NCBI GenBank assembly: GCA_028820325.1 | Contig: JAPPJO010000031.1 | Coordinates: 186,001-250,000 of the forward strand | Source of the DNA: Gammaproteobacteria bacterium | GTDB lineage: Bacteria > Gemmatimonadota > Gemmatimonadetes > Longimicrobiales > Gaopeijiaceae | DNA: 64,000 nucleotides | Direction: 5' to 3' | Part shown: positions 54,352 to 63,551 of the stretch, in pieces | Layout of the letters: every line of letters starts with the position of its first letter | Position numbering within the stretch: the first letter of the stretch is position 1 | Position numbers and translations under genes: made by a program | Notes under the pieces: generated by a model | Told to the model about the DNA's origin: nothing | Databases searched by the model: none | Seen by the model: only the letters and a program-made list of their open reading frames with translations

Positions 54352-56976
54352 ATGAAGCCTTATCTGAAACTGGCGGCGCTGTTGCTGGCGGCCGGGTGTT
54401 CGGGCGACGCGACGGCCCCCGATCCTTCCCCGGCCGATCCGGAACCGTCCGGGCTGTCGGCGCGAGCTGGCGTGGCGGGGGCGGCGAACCGGGCTCCGGA
54501 GGCGGTGGGCGGCGGCATCCCGGCGCAACGGCTTCCGGGACCGGGGGCGGCGGCGGCGGTGGACGTGTCGGCGTACTTCGCGGATCCGGATGGGGATGCG
54601 CTGGCGTTCGCGGCCTCCAGTGCGGACACGGCGGTTGTCTCGGCGGCCGTGGACGGCGACACGCTGCGCCTGACGGGCGGCGGGACCGGGGGCGCGGGAG
54701 CGGTGGCGGTCGCGGCAACGGACCCGTCCGGGCTGTCGGCGGTGGCTGCCGTGGCGGTGACGGTAAACCGGGCTCCGGAGGCGGTGGGCGGCGGCATCCC
54801 GGCGCAACGGCTTCCGGGACCGGGGGCGGCGGTGGCGGTGGAGGTGTCGGCGTACTTCGCGGATCCGGACGGGGACGCGCTGGCGTTCGCGGCCTCCAGT
54901 GCGGACACGGCGGTTGTCTCGGTGGCCGTGGACGGCGACACGCTGCGCCTGGTGGGCGGGAGCGCCGGCAGCGCGGGAGCGGTGGTGGTCACGGCCAGCG
55001 ATCCGGACGGACTCTCGGCGCTGGCCGTGTTTGCGGCGGAAGTGGCGGAAGTGGACGAGCGGGCCGCGCTGACGGCGCTCTACGAAGCGACAGACGGCCA
55101 GAACTGGAGGAACAACGGAAACTGGCTGACGGACGCCCCGCTTGGGGAATGGCATGGGGTGACGGTCGATGCCGATGGAAGGGTAGAATCGCTGGACCTC
55201 AGAGACAACGGCCTCGGTGGTCCGATTCCTCCGGAGCTGGGCAACCTCACCAGCTTGGAAACGCTGCATCTCGGCATCAGCTTGGAAGTCTGCCTGACAT
55301 GGCCAAGTTGTCCGGATATGGATTGGGGAAGCCGGGGCGAGCTGAACTACCTCACCGGTCCGATCCCCCCGGAGTTGGGCGGCCTCGCCAGCTTGCGAAC
55401 GCTGGACCTCAGCGGGAACGTCCTCCGCGGCTCGATCCCGCCGGAGCTGGGCGGCCTCGCCAGCTTGGAAACGCTGATCCTCAGGGGCAACATCAGCGGC
55501 AAGGGCCTGACCGGTCCGATCCCGCCGGAGTTGGGCGATCTCGCCAGCCTTAAAACGCTGGATCTCAGCTGGAACGGCCTCGACGGTCCGATCCCGCCGG
55601 AGCTGGGCAACCTCGCCAGCCTGGAAACGCTGCACCTCGGCCGGAACGTCTCGATCACCCCATATCGGTCGGAACTGGGCGGTCTGACCGGCTCGATCCC
55701 GCCGGAGCTGGGCAACCTCGCCAGGCTGCGATCACTGGACCTCGAAAACAACAACCTCACCGGCCCGATCCCGCCGGAGTTGGGCGGCCTCGCCAGCTTG
55801 GTATGGCTGGACCTCAGAGACAACCGTCTCGACGGTCCGATCCCGTCGGAGCTGGGCAACCTCGCCAGCCTGGAAAGGCTGCGCCTCGGATACAACGCCT
55901 CGCGATATGGACAGTGTTGCCGGGAGGATAGCCCCGGTCTGACCGGCTCGATCCCGCCGGAGTTGGGCGGCCTCGCCAGCTTGGAACGGCTGGACCTCGG
56001 CGCCAACGGCCTGACCGGCCCGATCCCTCCAGAGTTGGGCGATCTCGCCAGCCTGAAATGGCTGGATCTCGGCAGGAACGAACTCACCGGCCCGATCCCT
56101 CTGGAGTTGGGCAACCTCGCCAGCCTAGAAACGCTGGACCTCGACCGGAACGAGGGGCTGACCGGCCCGTTGCCGAACAGCTTTTCGCAACTCCGGCTGC
56201 GATGGCTCAGCGCGCGGGGCACCCTTCTTTGCGTCCCCTGGGATGATGAGGCGTTGCAATCGTGGCTGAGCGATCTGGGGGGACCCGGGATCGAGTCAGG
56301 TCCGCGAGGGACGGGTGTAGCTCCTACCTGTGACGTGGTTGCGCTAGCGGCGCTGTACCATGCGACGGACGGGCCGAACTGGACAAACCCGAACTGGCAT
56401 AGACCGGGCAACCGGAACTGGCTGACGGACGCCCCGCTTTGGGAATGGCATGGGGTGATCGCCACAAGACCGGTGCCAGGACGCGGGCTGCGGGTAACGG
56501 GGCTGAACCTCGTCAGCAGAGACCTCACCGGCCCGATCCCGCCGGAGTTGGGCGATCTCGCCAGATTGCAAACGCTGAACCTCAGCGGCAACGACAGCCT
56601 CACCGGCCCGATTCCTCCAGAGTTGGGCAACTTCACCAGCCTGGTACGGCTGGACCTCAGAAGCACCGGCCTGACCGGGCCGATCCCGCCGGAGTTGGGC
56701 AACCTCGCCAGCCTGGAAACGCTGGACCTCCGGCGGAATAGGGAGCTGACCGGCCCGTTGCCGAGCAGTTTGACGCAACTCCGGCGGCTGCGGGTGCTCA
56801 GAGCGGAGGGCACCGGCCTATGCGCTCCCACGGACGAGGCGTTTCAATCGTGGCTACGTACCGTTCCACGCCGCGAAGTAGCCAACTGTGCGGCCGCCGC
56901 CATGGCCGGGGAGCGCTTCCGGGAAGCGGTGGAGGTTCGGATCATGCCGGTTCCGGTTCCGGAGCCCCGACGATGA
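54352..56976 (+). CDS. Large leucine-rich-repeat lipoprotein with duplicated cadherin-like domains
   Basis: 874 residues from ATG 54352. Signal MKPYLKLAALLLAAGCSG with a lipobox Cys. Residues about 45-230 are two near-identical 93-residue Ig/cadherin-like units (NRAPEAVGGGIPAQRLPG...SAYFADPDGDALAFAASSADT). About 20 plant-type LRRs follow (consensus LxxLDLxxNxLTGPIPPELGNLAS), in two blocks each opened by ALYxATDGxNW...NWLTDAPLxEWHG. Probably surface exposed, binding glycans or proteins. The stop overlaps the next gene (ATGA). Confidence 0.88.
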   Translation: MKPYLKLAALLLAAGCSGDATAPDPSPADPEPSGLSARAGVAGAANRAPEAVGGGIPAQRLPGPGAAAAVDVSAYFADPDGDALAFAASSADTAVVSAAVDGDTLRLTGGGTGGAGAVAVAATDPSGLSAVAAVAVTVNRAPEAVGGGIPAQRLPGPGAAVAVEVSAYFADPDGDALAFAASSADTAVVSVAVDGDTLRLVGGSAGSAGAVVVTASDPDGLSALAVFAAEVAEVDERAALTALYEATDGQNWRNNGNWLTDAPLGEWHGVTVDADGRVESLDLRDNGLGGPIPPELGNLTSLETLHLGISLEVCLTWPSCPDMDWGSRGELNYLTGPIPPELGGLASLRTLDLSGNVLRGSIPPELGGLASLETLILRGNISGKGLTGPIPPELGDLASLKTLDLSWNGLDGPIPPELGNLASLETLHLGRNVSITPYRSELGGLTGSIPPELGNLARLRSLDLENNNLTGPIPPELGGLASLVWLDLRDNRLDGPIPSELGNLASLERLRLGYNASRYGQCCREDSPGLTGSIPPELGGLASLERLDLGANGLTGPIPPELGDLASLKWLDLGRNELTGPIPLELGNLASLETLDLDRNEGLTGPLPNSFSQLRLRWLSARGTLLCVPWDDEALQSWLSDLGGPGIESGPRGTGVAPTCDVVALAALYHATDGPNWTNPNWHRPGNRNWLTDAPLWEWHGVIATRPVPGRGLRVTGLNLVSRDLTGPIPPELGDLARLQTLNLSGNDSLTGPIPPELGNFTSLVRLDLRSTGLTGPIPPELGNLASLETLDLRRNRELTGPLPSSLTQLRRLRVLRAEGTGLCAPTDEAFQSWLRTVPRREVANCAAAAMAGERFREAVEVRIMPVPVPEPRR
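54487..55044 (+). repeat. Tandem 279-bp duplication inside the LRR lipoprotein gene
   Basis: Units at 54487-54765 and 54766-55044 (93 codons each) are nearly identical over their first 190 bases and diverge toward the end, as after recent duplication or gene conversion. Confidence 0.75.
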
Positions 56977-57695
56977 GCCCCGCCGGCTGGGGGAACGGCG
57001 AGGAATCAACCGTGCCGGCTAAAGAGATTCTCCGTCGCGTGAGGCATGCAGCAAGACTAGTCTACGACGCGGCAAATGAAGCCTACCCCGCAGACGGCGC
57101 GCCACCTTCTAGACCCGGCCTCGGGCGGGTGACCCCCGCCAAGGCCGCCAGGGTTCGAGAGGAGATAAAGAAGGAACTCGGCAAACCTGAGTTATCGAAT
57201 GGCCCGGTCTTCATGGCAGAACAACTCGTGGCCGAAGCACGTGCTCTCCTCGGTCGCCACGGTGAGCGCTTCTACGCCGCCCTGCCGCCCCGGCACGGAG
57301 GCACTCGCAACGAGTGGCACCGGAGGCCCAACGATTGGAAGTCCGTCCGCAACGCCGCAACTTGGGATGGGGCCGTTATGAAGTTTCGCGCCCTGACCCA
57401 TAAGTCGGCAGCCGTGGCTGCCGAGAAAGCTCATCTCGCAAGCGGACGGATCGTGTCTGAGCGTGCACTTGTAGTCGTCGCGAAGGCCGTGATCTTCGAC
57501 GGGTGCTCCGTGATTGCGGCGGCAAAGCTAGACCACCCGGGAGATGACGTGGTGCGACAGAAGATCGCGGTAGAAATGGAACTTGCCGAGCACGACCTCT
57601 TGGGGGGGCGGGTCTTCATGGCAGCCCATCGCGTAGCCAGAGCACAAGCTCTCGTCGGCCCGCAACAACCGCGTACCAAGTCGTCCAAGCCTTGA
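56973..57695 (+). CDS. Hypothetical protein coupled to the LRR gene
   Basis: About 240 residues from ATG 56973, which overlaps the preceding stop; GTG 57012 is an alternative. Basic and helical: KEILRRVRHAARLVYDAAN, VREEIKKELGKPELSNGP, MAEQLVAEARALLGRHGERFY and a C-terminal repeat-like FMAAHRVARAQALVG. No family recognised; length and codon use look genuine. Confidence 0.6.
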   Translation: MSPAGWGNGEESTVPAKEILRRVRHAARLVYDAANEAYPADGAPPSRPGLGRVTPAKAARVREEIKKELGKPELSNGPVFMAEQLVAEARALLGRHGERFYAALPPRHGGTRNEWHRRPNDWKSVRNAATWDGAVMKFRALTHKSAAVAAEKAHLASGRIVSERALVVVAKAVIFDGCSVIAAAKLDHPGDDVVRQKIAVEMELAEHDLLGGRVFMAAHRVARAQALVGPQQPRTKSSKP

Positions 57696-58205
57696 TGCGA
57701 AGATGCTCTGCGGGCCGATGCTCACAGGCTTCCGTCTTGGGTTCAGGGGCGAGTTCTTGCGATGGCTCTCGAAGAACCGTTCCTGACTTGTGCCTTTTCG
57801 GTCCACTGGGTAGCCGGAGGGCCACACTTGGATAAGCCAGCCAAGGGTCAGTTGCTCGATTTGCTTTCGAGGGCGAACGCCGTCAGGAGTTCGAGACCAC
57901 GGCTCACTGACCGCCTAGCACTGGACCGGCGGCGGGTGTCGAGTCGTCTGACTCAGACGAGATACTGAACGGCGCGTGACGCCCACGCCTTGCGGCGGAC
58001 GAGCCGCTGTGGCTACCATGCTACGAAACGGGGCGTGGAGGCCACGTTCGGAGAAAATGAGCCGAAAACAGCAAACGACGAGAACCTCACGAGCGGTTTC
58101 ACCGAGCCGCCTAGGCCCCCGCACCGTTGCGGCGTCGGGCCACGCTGCGAATCGACCTCCTGCGCCAGTTCACCCGGCGCGAACCAAAAGGGAAGGAAGC
58201 GGAGC
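57696..58205. other. Intergenic stretch of about 510 bases
   Basis: Short frames here lack ribosome sites and protein-like sequence. No repeat or RNA gene was recognised. The right end has GGAAGGAAGCGGAG serving the methyltransferase start. Confidence 0.5.
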
Positions 58206-59150
58206 GTGAAGGTCGTGAAGGCCACCATCCGCCCCGCCCAGAATCGGCTACCGTTGGGCTCACCGAGGGAGGTGCCACAGCCCTCTCCCTCGATTGCTGC
58301 TCATTACGAGCTTATCCACGGCGATGCTTTCGAGTGGCTCAAGAGCGCGAAGCCCAAGTCGATTCACGCCGTCGTCACGGACCCACCCTACGGGTTGGTG
58401 GAATACACTTCGGAGGAACTGAAGAAGCGCCGGAACGGGAAGGGCGGCGTCTGGAGGCAGCCGCCCTCGTTCGACGGTTGCAAGCGTCAACCCGTACCAC
58501 GCTTCACGGTCTTGGGCGACAAGGACAAGGAAGCAATCCGGCTGTTCTTTGGGAGATTCTCCCGGTTGCTCCTTCCCGTGCTCGTTCCCGGCGCTCACGT
58601 CTTCGTTGCCACGAACCCGCTGCTATCTGATTTCGTTTTTGGTCCGTTCCTGGCTTCCGGTTTCGAGAAGCGGGGAGTGCTGATTCGCGAAGTCCATACG
58701 TTGAGGGGTGGGGACCGTCCGAAGAACGCGCACGAGGAGTTTCCGGACGTGACTGTCATGCCGAAATCGTGCTTCGAGCCGTGGGGGATCTTCAGGCGGC
58801 CAATAGAGGGGCGGGTTCAGGACAATCTGCGAGCGTGGGGTACCGGGGGCTTGCGAAGACTCTCCAAGACCGAGCCGTTTCGGGACTTGATCAAGTCCTG
58901 CCGCGCTCCCCGGCGAGAGCGGGCCATCGCCCCACACCCTTCACTGAAGCCACAGGCCTTCCTTCGCCCACTGGTGAGGTCCAGCTTGCCGCTCGGCAAG
59001 GGAATCGTGCTTGATCCGTTTGCGGGGTCTGGATCAACGTTGGCAGCCGCCGCCGCGTGGGGCATCCATAGTGTCGGGATCGAGTGGAATCCCGAGTACC
59101 ACGCAATGGGCGTCGCAGCGATCCCCAAGCTGGCCGCACTGGATGTCTGA
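58206..59150 (+). CDS. DNA methyltransferase (beta-class, N4-cytosine/N6-adenine)
   Basis: 314 residues from GTG 58206. Catalytic TDPPYGL at about 58-64 precedes the SAM-binding DPFAGSGST at about 270-278, the motif order of beta-class amino-methyltransferases. The target segment between them is long. The first 72 residues of a longer frame are not protein-like. Its end overlaps the next gene by eight bases, so the two are probably a restriction-modification unit. Confidence 0.88.
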   Translation: MKVVKATIRPAQNRLPLGSPREVPQPSPSIAAHYELIHGDAFEWLKSAKPKSIHAVVTDPPYGLVEYTSEELKKRRNGKGGVWRQPPSFDGCKRQPVPRFTVLGDKDKEAIRLFFGRFSRLLLPVLVPGAHVFVATNPLLSDFVFGPFLASGFEKRGVLIREVHTLRGGDRPKNAHEEFPDVTVMPKSCFEPWGIFRRPIEGRVQDNLRAWGTGGLRRLSKTEPFRDLIKSCRAPRRERAIAPHPSLKPQAFLRPLVRSSLPLGKGIVLDPFAGSGSTLAAAAAWGIHSVGIEWNPEYHAMGVAAIPKLAALDV

Positions 59151-59760
59151 CGGGTTTGATTCGGGTGTGGCCTTGCCTTCGGGGCTGGACATAGCAGCCA
59201 TCCGTCGGGCCATTCAGTTCATCGAGGAGTCCCTGAACGACCGGGACTTCATCGATCTGTACTTCGAGCAAGCGAACGTATTCAGCGCCATCGTCGGGAT
59301 GTTCGGTACCAAGGCGCTCGACAGCGTGAGCAACTACGAGAAGCACCGACACAGCTTCGAGGCGCAGACGCGATTCCCCGACCTGCGGAAGCGGGGTGCG
59401 CCCATGCCCTTGCGCCCTGCGGATTGTTTGGAGAGTAAGGCCAGCAAGCGACCTTGGTCGATCCAATCACACTATAACCATCCCGGCTGGTACGTCGTGT
59501 GGCGGTATCTCGTGGACCCGACGCGCACCATCAAGCCGGGCGCGTATGTGGTGATCTGGCGAGTGGACGTGGTCTTCCTGGACAAGTCGGATTGGAAGTA
59601 CGAAGGAAGCAAGGCCAGATCGGGCCGAGGGGGGCGGACGCACACCTTTGGTGTCCGAAGGCCAGCCAGCAAGCTGCGTACCTGCGCCGCGTACCGGTAT
59701 CCCGGAATCCGTCTAAAGGGCGGTAAGCCGGTGCCGGTCAACGGAGAGGTTTCAGAGTGA
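59143..59760 (+). CDS. Putative PD-(D/E)xK restriction endonuclease partner of the methyltransferase
   Basis: 205 residues from ATG 59143. PD at 79-80 and ESK at 97-99 (RFPD...DCLESKA) fit the PD-(D/E)xK nuclease core, with a beta-strand-rich HPGWYVVWRYLVDP / YVVIWRVDVVFLD following. No family name recognised; call based on motif plus gene overlap with a methyltransferase. Recognition sequence unknown. Confidence 0.6.
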   Translation: MSDGFDSGVALPSGLDIAAIRRAIQFIEESLNDRDFIDLYFEQANVFSAIVGMFGTKALDSVSNYEKHRHSFEAQTRFPDLRKRGAPMPLRPADCLESKASKRPWSIQSHYNHPGWYVVWRYLVDPTRTIKPGAYVVIWRVDVVFLDKSDWKYEGSKARSGRGGRTHTFGVRRPASKLRTCAAYRYPGIRLKGGKPVPVNGEVSE

Positions 59761-59954
59761 ACTCGAGCACGCCGGGGATTCCCCTCTGTGAGGTTGGGCG
59801 TGTTACTCGATCTTCATTGTCTTTGTGACCGTGATCTCGGCGTGTCCAGTTGCCAACTGCGAGCGAAGATCGGACGCTCTAGAGGGGCCGCGCTCCGGCA
59901 ACAAGGGCTCGTGTCGGAACCCTCCACCTTCGAGTATTCTCCGAGGGACTGGCC

Positions 59955-60263
59955 ATGAGCGTGATGGAGTCAAATGACCGTGCCCAAAGAGCACCCCGTA
60001 AACTGGCGAAGGTTTGGACCATGCTGGCCGAGGTTCTGGCACCGTTGGTGTCAGGTGAGCAAGAGTCCGCCGTCGTGCGCGACAAGTTCGACGAGTGCGC
60101 CGCAGAGTGCCTCGCCGAGTTCGATGACGCGGAGTTGCGCGACTCGCTCGAAACGCAAATCCAGTTGGTGAGGAATCTGGTGTTCATGGAAGCAGGCGAC
60201 GTGGTCGGGATGCGCGCACGCGTCCTTCCGGCGCACTCACCCAAGCGAGAGCACAAACGGTGA
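59955..60263 (+). CDS. Small acidic hypothetical protein
   Basis: 102 residues, helical: KLAKVWTMLAEVLAPLVSGE, VRDKFDECAAECLAEFDDAE and LRDSLETQIQLVRNLVFMEAGD. Two cysteines. Lies after the R-M pair; not recognised. Confidence 0.55.
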   Translation: MSVMESNDRAQRAPRKLAKVWTMLAEVLAPLVSGEQESAVVRDKFDECAAECLAEFDDAELRDSLETQIQLVRNLVFMEAGDVVGMRARVLPAHSPKREHKR

Positions 60264-60286
60264 AGGCGCATAAGGAGGTAACTGAA

Positions 60287-60388
60287 ATGACTCGCATGGC
60301 AGCAACGTTCGTGGCGTTGGCAGTAGCAGCCCCGGCCTCGGCTCAAGTGCTACAGCGAGGCGATCCGACGCGAGTATCCCGGCTTTGA
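60287..60388 (+). pseudogene. Small secreted protein gene, probably frameshifted
   Basis: ATG 60287 with AAGGAGGT upstream encodes a clean signal peptide (MTRMAATFVALAVAAPASAQ). The continuation to TGA 60386-60388 is unlikely protein, whereas the next frame reads CYSEAIRREYPGFDADPGRIPD to a TAG near 60416. A one-base indel after the signal peptide would join them. Confidence 0.4.
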
Positions 60389-60609
60389 CGCCGATCCCGG
60401 CCGGATCCCGGACTAGAGGTGAGGGGCGAGTGCTGGGGCGCGCAGGACGGGCGCTGAAGCACGTTCATACGGGCGACTTGAGCCAGCGTGGGAGCGGTCC
60501 TGCGCCGCCTCTGGAGGGTTTGACGGAGGTCCTTCCCCGAGAACTCACCGGCTCGGCGCGGAGTCCCGGTCCGGTCCGGGACTCCTGATCCTTTCCAGCA
60601 GTTGCCTCG

Positions 60610-60801
60610 TCATCGCCACCCGCTGCCTGGCCCTGCGCCGTACGTCCCGGAGTAGCCGGTCAAGTCCATCACCCGCGCGCTCAGCCGCTCGACTTGCCGC
60701 TGCAAGGCTTCGATCCGTCCGGATTGCCGCCGCTGTTCCGTTTCGTACTGCCCGGACAACTTTTCCAATGCGGCCGTCAGCCGCCGCTCCAAATCGGTCA
60801 C
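60610..60801 (-). CDS. Small coiled-coil protein
   Basis: 63 residues: MTDLERRLTAALEKLSGQYE, then RRQSGRIEALQRQVERLSAR, a continuous coiled coil with heptads of L/I. This type of short coiled-coil protein is common in mobile-element and phage-like clusters. No function assigned. Confidence 0.55.
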   Translation of the reverse strand: MTDLERRLTAALEKLSGQYETEQRRQSGRIEALQRQVERLSARVMDLTGYSGTYGAGPGSGWR

Positions 60802-60813
60802 GCAACTCCCTCC

Positions 60814-60990
60814 TCAATCCCTCGACAGCTTCAAGTAGGGCCGCCCGTCGATGATGAAGGCCGGACGGACCACCGTGCCGGCCGGCAGCGACACGTACCG
60901 GTCCCCGCTGCTCTGTACTGGCGCTCGATGGCGCGAACTCCCCACTGGGCATCCATCGCGGCTTCCGGATCGGGGTACAACTCCCGTGTA
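60814..60990 (-). pseudogene. Fragment of a degraded gene
   Basis: On the minus strand one frame gives ELYPDPEAAMDAQWGVRA and IERQYR, then the sense continues in another frame as GDRYVSLPAGTVVRPAF and IDGRPYLKLSRD to a stop at 60814. The upstream part of the gene is missing. A relic with at least one frameshift. Confidence 0.4.
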
Positions 60991-61197
60991 GGTGCTCGGT
61001 GGCACAGGTAGGCTGTGGTTACTCCCGGCCCGGTAGCCTGTCGCTCTTGTTGGAATCCTTCGATCTAACGTGAAACACGCTCGAATGGGTACATCAGGGG
61101 TACAGGGTAGGCTGGCGTCGCACGAAGGCCGTCCGGCGACTTTCGACAACACCCCGCTCATGCCCGATAAGGGTGTCCAAGGCCCTGCGAGGGCGTA

Positions 61198-61216
61198 GTT
61201 TGCAAATGGTGCAAAC
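61198..61216. promoter_or_regulatory. Inverted repeat before the small membrane-protein gene
   Basis: GTTTGCA and TGCAAAC are perfect seven-base arms around AATGG; GTAG/CTAC extends the pairing with a two-base bulge. About 20 bases upstream of the GTG start with GGAGGAGG between. Operator or small hairpin. Confidence 0.4.
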
Positions 61217-61234
61217 CCTACAGGAGGAGGACCT

Positions 61235-61465
61235 GTGCGAAACGCATTCGCAACGATGTTTGGTTCGAAGAAGTTCCTGACCGCCCTCACGGGGGTGGCA
61301 GTGGTCGTCCTCGAAGATCTCGGTCTCCCAATCTCGGAAGAGGCGCTGCTGCCTCTCGTAGCGTACATCGTAGGCCAAGGCATCGCCGACCACGGGAAGG
61401 AGCGGGCCAGGGTGGAATCCGGCAAGGCCGACGAGCTTCTCGGCGTCCTTGGGCGCGGCTCGTGA
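61235..61465 (+). CDS. Small membrane protein, holin-like
   Basis: 76 residues from GTG 61235 with strong AGGAGGAGG. SKKFLTALTGVAVVVLEDLG and ISEEALLPLVAYIVGQGIAD form two helices, a pattern seen in small phage holin-like proteins; C-terminal part is charged. Assignment by pattern only. Confidence 0.6.
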   Translation: MRNAFATMFGSKKFLTALTGVAVVVLEDLGLPISEEALLPLVAYIVGQGIADHGKERARVESGKADELLGVLGRGS

Positions 61466-61483
61466 TGTCGCCAGCCTAGCCGG

Positions 61484-62443
61484 ATGGGCGGAACTGGCGA
61501 GGCTCTACCAGACCCAAGCGAACGCGCAGCTGCGCTGAGGTCTTTGGGCTGGACGGGGCACCGGGCCGAATGGATCGCGCTCGCCTGCCGCCACGGCGGC
61601 GTGTTCACCCGTGCGCAGTGGACGAGCTTCCTCGGGTGCCACCACGAAAAGGTGGGCCGCGCCGTCCGCAAGCTCGTCGCCCAGGGCGTGGCCATCGAGG
61701 AGAAGCCGCCCGGCATCAAGGGCATCGGGCGGATCTGCCGGATCCACGGTCGCCCGATCTACAAGGCGCTCGGCTTGGGGGACCGCCGCCGCCGGAGGAT
61801 CACGTCGCCGGAGGTGACGATGCGTCGCCTGCTCGGGCTCGACTACGTGCTCGAACATCCCCGCCTTCCGTGGCTGCCCACCGAAGCCGACCGGGTGGCC
61901 GCCTTCGAGGCGCTCGGGATCGAGCGGGGGCTTCTTCCCCAACGGGTCTACCGGGGCGCGCTCGGGGGTATCCGGCGCTTCTTCCCGCTCGGGCTGCCCA
62001 TCGCACTGGACGCGGAGCGCGCCGTCTTCGTCTACGCCGAACCGGGTTACGAGACCGCGACGGCGATCCGCTCGTGGGGCGCGAAGCACGGCGATCTCTG
62101 GAAGGGGCTCTGGGACCTCGGCCTCAAGATCGAGGTGGTGGCGGTCGTCCGGAGATGGAAGGAGTACGGGAGGACGAGCCGGGTGCTGGCCAACTGGTCG
62201 CGGTATCCGCGCCCGTCCGAAATCGAAAAGGAGACCCGGCGCGACCTCGCCCGCATCGAGCGGGCCATCCTCGGGGGAGATGTCCGCACCCTCGACGAAT
62301 ACGGTGGCCTGAACGCCGCCTTGAAGCACGCCAACGCCCTTGAGGACCGGGCGCGCAGGCGTGCGGGCCGGGGGCTGACGGAACGCGTCAAGACATGGAG
62401 TTCGGACCGGCTGGCGGGGGCTCGAATCTGGTGGGAGTCCTGA
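61484..62443 (+). CDS. Winged-helix protein, replication-relaxation-like
   Basis: 319 residues. N-terminal winged helix (WIALACRHGGVFTRAQWTSF / HHEKVGRAVRKLVAQGVAIE), then a basic body with a positively charged C-terminus. Resembles replication-relaxation or mobile-element HTH proteins in outline. Conserved-looking FPLGLPIALDAERAVFVYAE is not recognised. Confidence 0.6.
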   Translation: MGGTGEALPDPSERAAALRSLGWTGHRAEWIALACRHGGVFTRAQWTSFLGCHHEKVGRAVRKLVAQGVAIEEKPPGIKGIGRICRIHGRPIYKALGLGDRRRRRITSPEVTMRRLLGLDYVLEHPRLPWLPTEADRVAAFEALGIERGLLPQRVYRGALGGIRRFFPLGLPIALDAERAVFVYAEPGYETATAIRSWGAKHGDLWKGLWDLGLKIEVVAVVRRWKEYGRTSRVLANWSRYPRPSEIEKETRRDLARIERAILGGDVRTLDEYGGLNAALKHANALEDRARRRAGRGLTERVKTWSSDRLAGARIWWES

Positions 62444-62764
62444 TGTGCTGGGCCGTACCGGAGGTGTGCAAGCGACATGGAGGGTCGATGCACATTTTGG
62501 CGCTCCGGTGATCCGCACCACCCGGCCTGCATATCCGCTGGCGCGGGAACGTCTTGCGGCTTCACCGCACGGTCGGCCGGGGCGCAGGAGCCGCTTGGGG
62601 CTTGGTGGGGAGCGACCCCAGGGGCACAGGTGCCCGGTTCGGGCGCGGGGCCGTGCGCGTTTTCACAGGCTCGTCCCCGCCCCCTTCTGGGGTCCGCTCC
62701 CCCACCAATTATCCCTGCGGGAAGGCTGTTGGATGCCGAAGAAAGATCGGTTAAATCGTCCGGC
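62444..62764. other. Intergenic stretch of about 320 bases
   Basis: No convincing gene or RNA. Short frames overlap in several phases with no ribosome sites. Confidence 0.5.
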
Positions 62765-63118
62765 TCACCACCGTTTCGCCGAAGCAGTCCCGCCAGCAGC
62801 GCCACGCCCCGCCTTTACGGACCTGACGCCCGCCCGTTCGTTCTCGCGGGGGGCTTCATTCCCCGGGAGCCGATGTTGGGCCAGCCCGTCGGGCACACCA
62901 GCCCCGGGTACCGCGAGCATCGTCGCGATCTGATCCGCCAACCTCTCGATCACCGCAGGTGCCGCCAGGAAAACGGAGGTCCGTTCGCCAACGGTGATTC
63001 CAAGCACCATGGAGGTTTCGCCGCACATCGTGCTGGCGCCCATCCACATATCCGATGCCCTACGCCTAACGTCCGTCTGCTGCCGAGCCTTGCTCTGAGC
63101 AACTCTGCTCCCGCGCAT
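62765..63118 (-). CDS. Small hypothetical protein
   Basis: 117 residues from ATG 63118 with GAGGAGGG upstream. N-terminus basic (RGSRVAQSKARQQTDVRRRA), then an alpha/beta part with SMVLGITVGERTSVFLAAPA and VIERLADQIATML. Not recognised. Confidence 0.5.
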   Translation of the reverse strand: MRGSRVAQSKARQQTDVRRRASDMWMGASTMCGETSMVLGITVGERTSVFLAAPAVIERLADQIATMLAVPGAGVPDGLAQHRLPGNEAPRENERAGVRSVKAGRGAAGGTASAKRW

Positions 63119-63551
63119 GGTGCCACCCTCCTCTACCGTGTTAGTCTCAACCGCTTCCTCGGTCGTGCGAGCCCCGGGGACCGATCGGACGCTTCCGGGG
63201 CTCTGGCGAAATCGCACATGGCAGCCTCCAGCTTACGCGGATGATTCTGACGGTTGCGGGTTAGGCTCTCCTCCTGAGTGGCGTTGGGGGTTCGCCTCCT
63301 ACATCCAACGGGCCGAAAGGGTCCGTCCGTAAAGGCGAGGCCGAACTTGCGCGTCCGGGGCGGACAGTCCGAAACACTTGCACCCGGTCGCCGCTGCTGC
63401 CGTAATGGCAGAACCAGGGGCGCTTCGGGGAACCCCGCAGTGCTGAGAAGGCCCGCGAGGGCCGACATCGCGGACGGAAAAATCGCAATCGAAAATGCGC
63501 CCCGTCTCCGCCCGGCCACCATCAGACCAAGGGAGGGAGCCATGAAGGGTA
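63119..63551. other. Leader region before the IS110 transposase
   Basis: About 430 bases without a good gene. Contains a hairpin GGCCC-GCGA-GGGCC (63450-63463, GNRA loop) and GGGAGGGAG before the transposase start. Likely part of the insertion element or its target. Confidence 0.45.
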
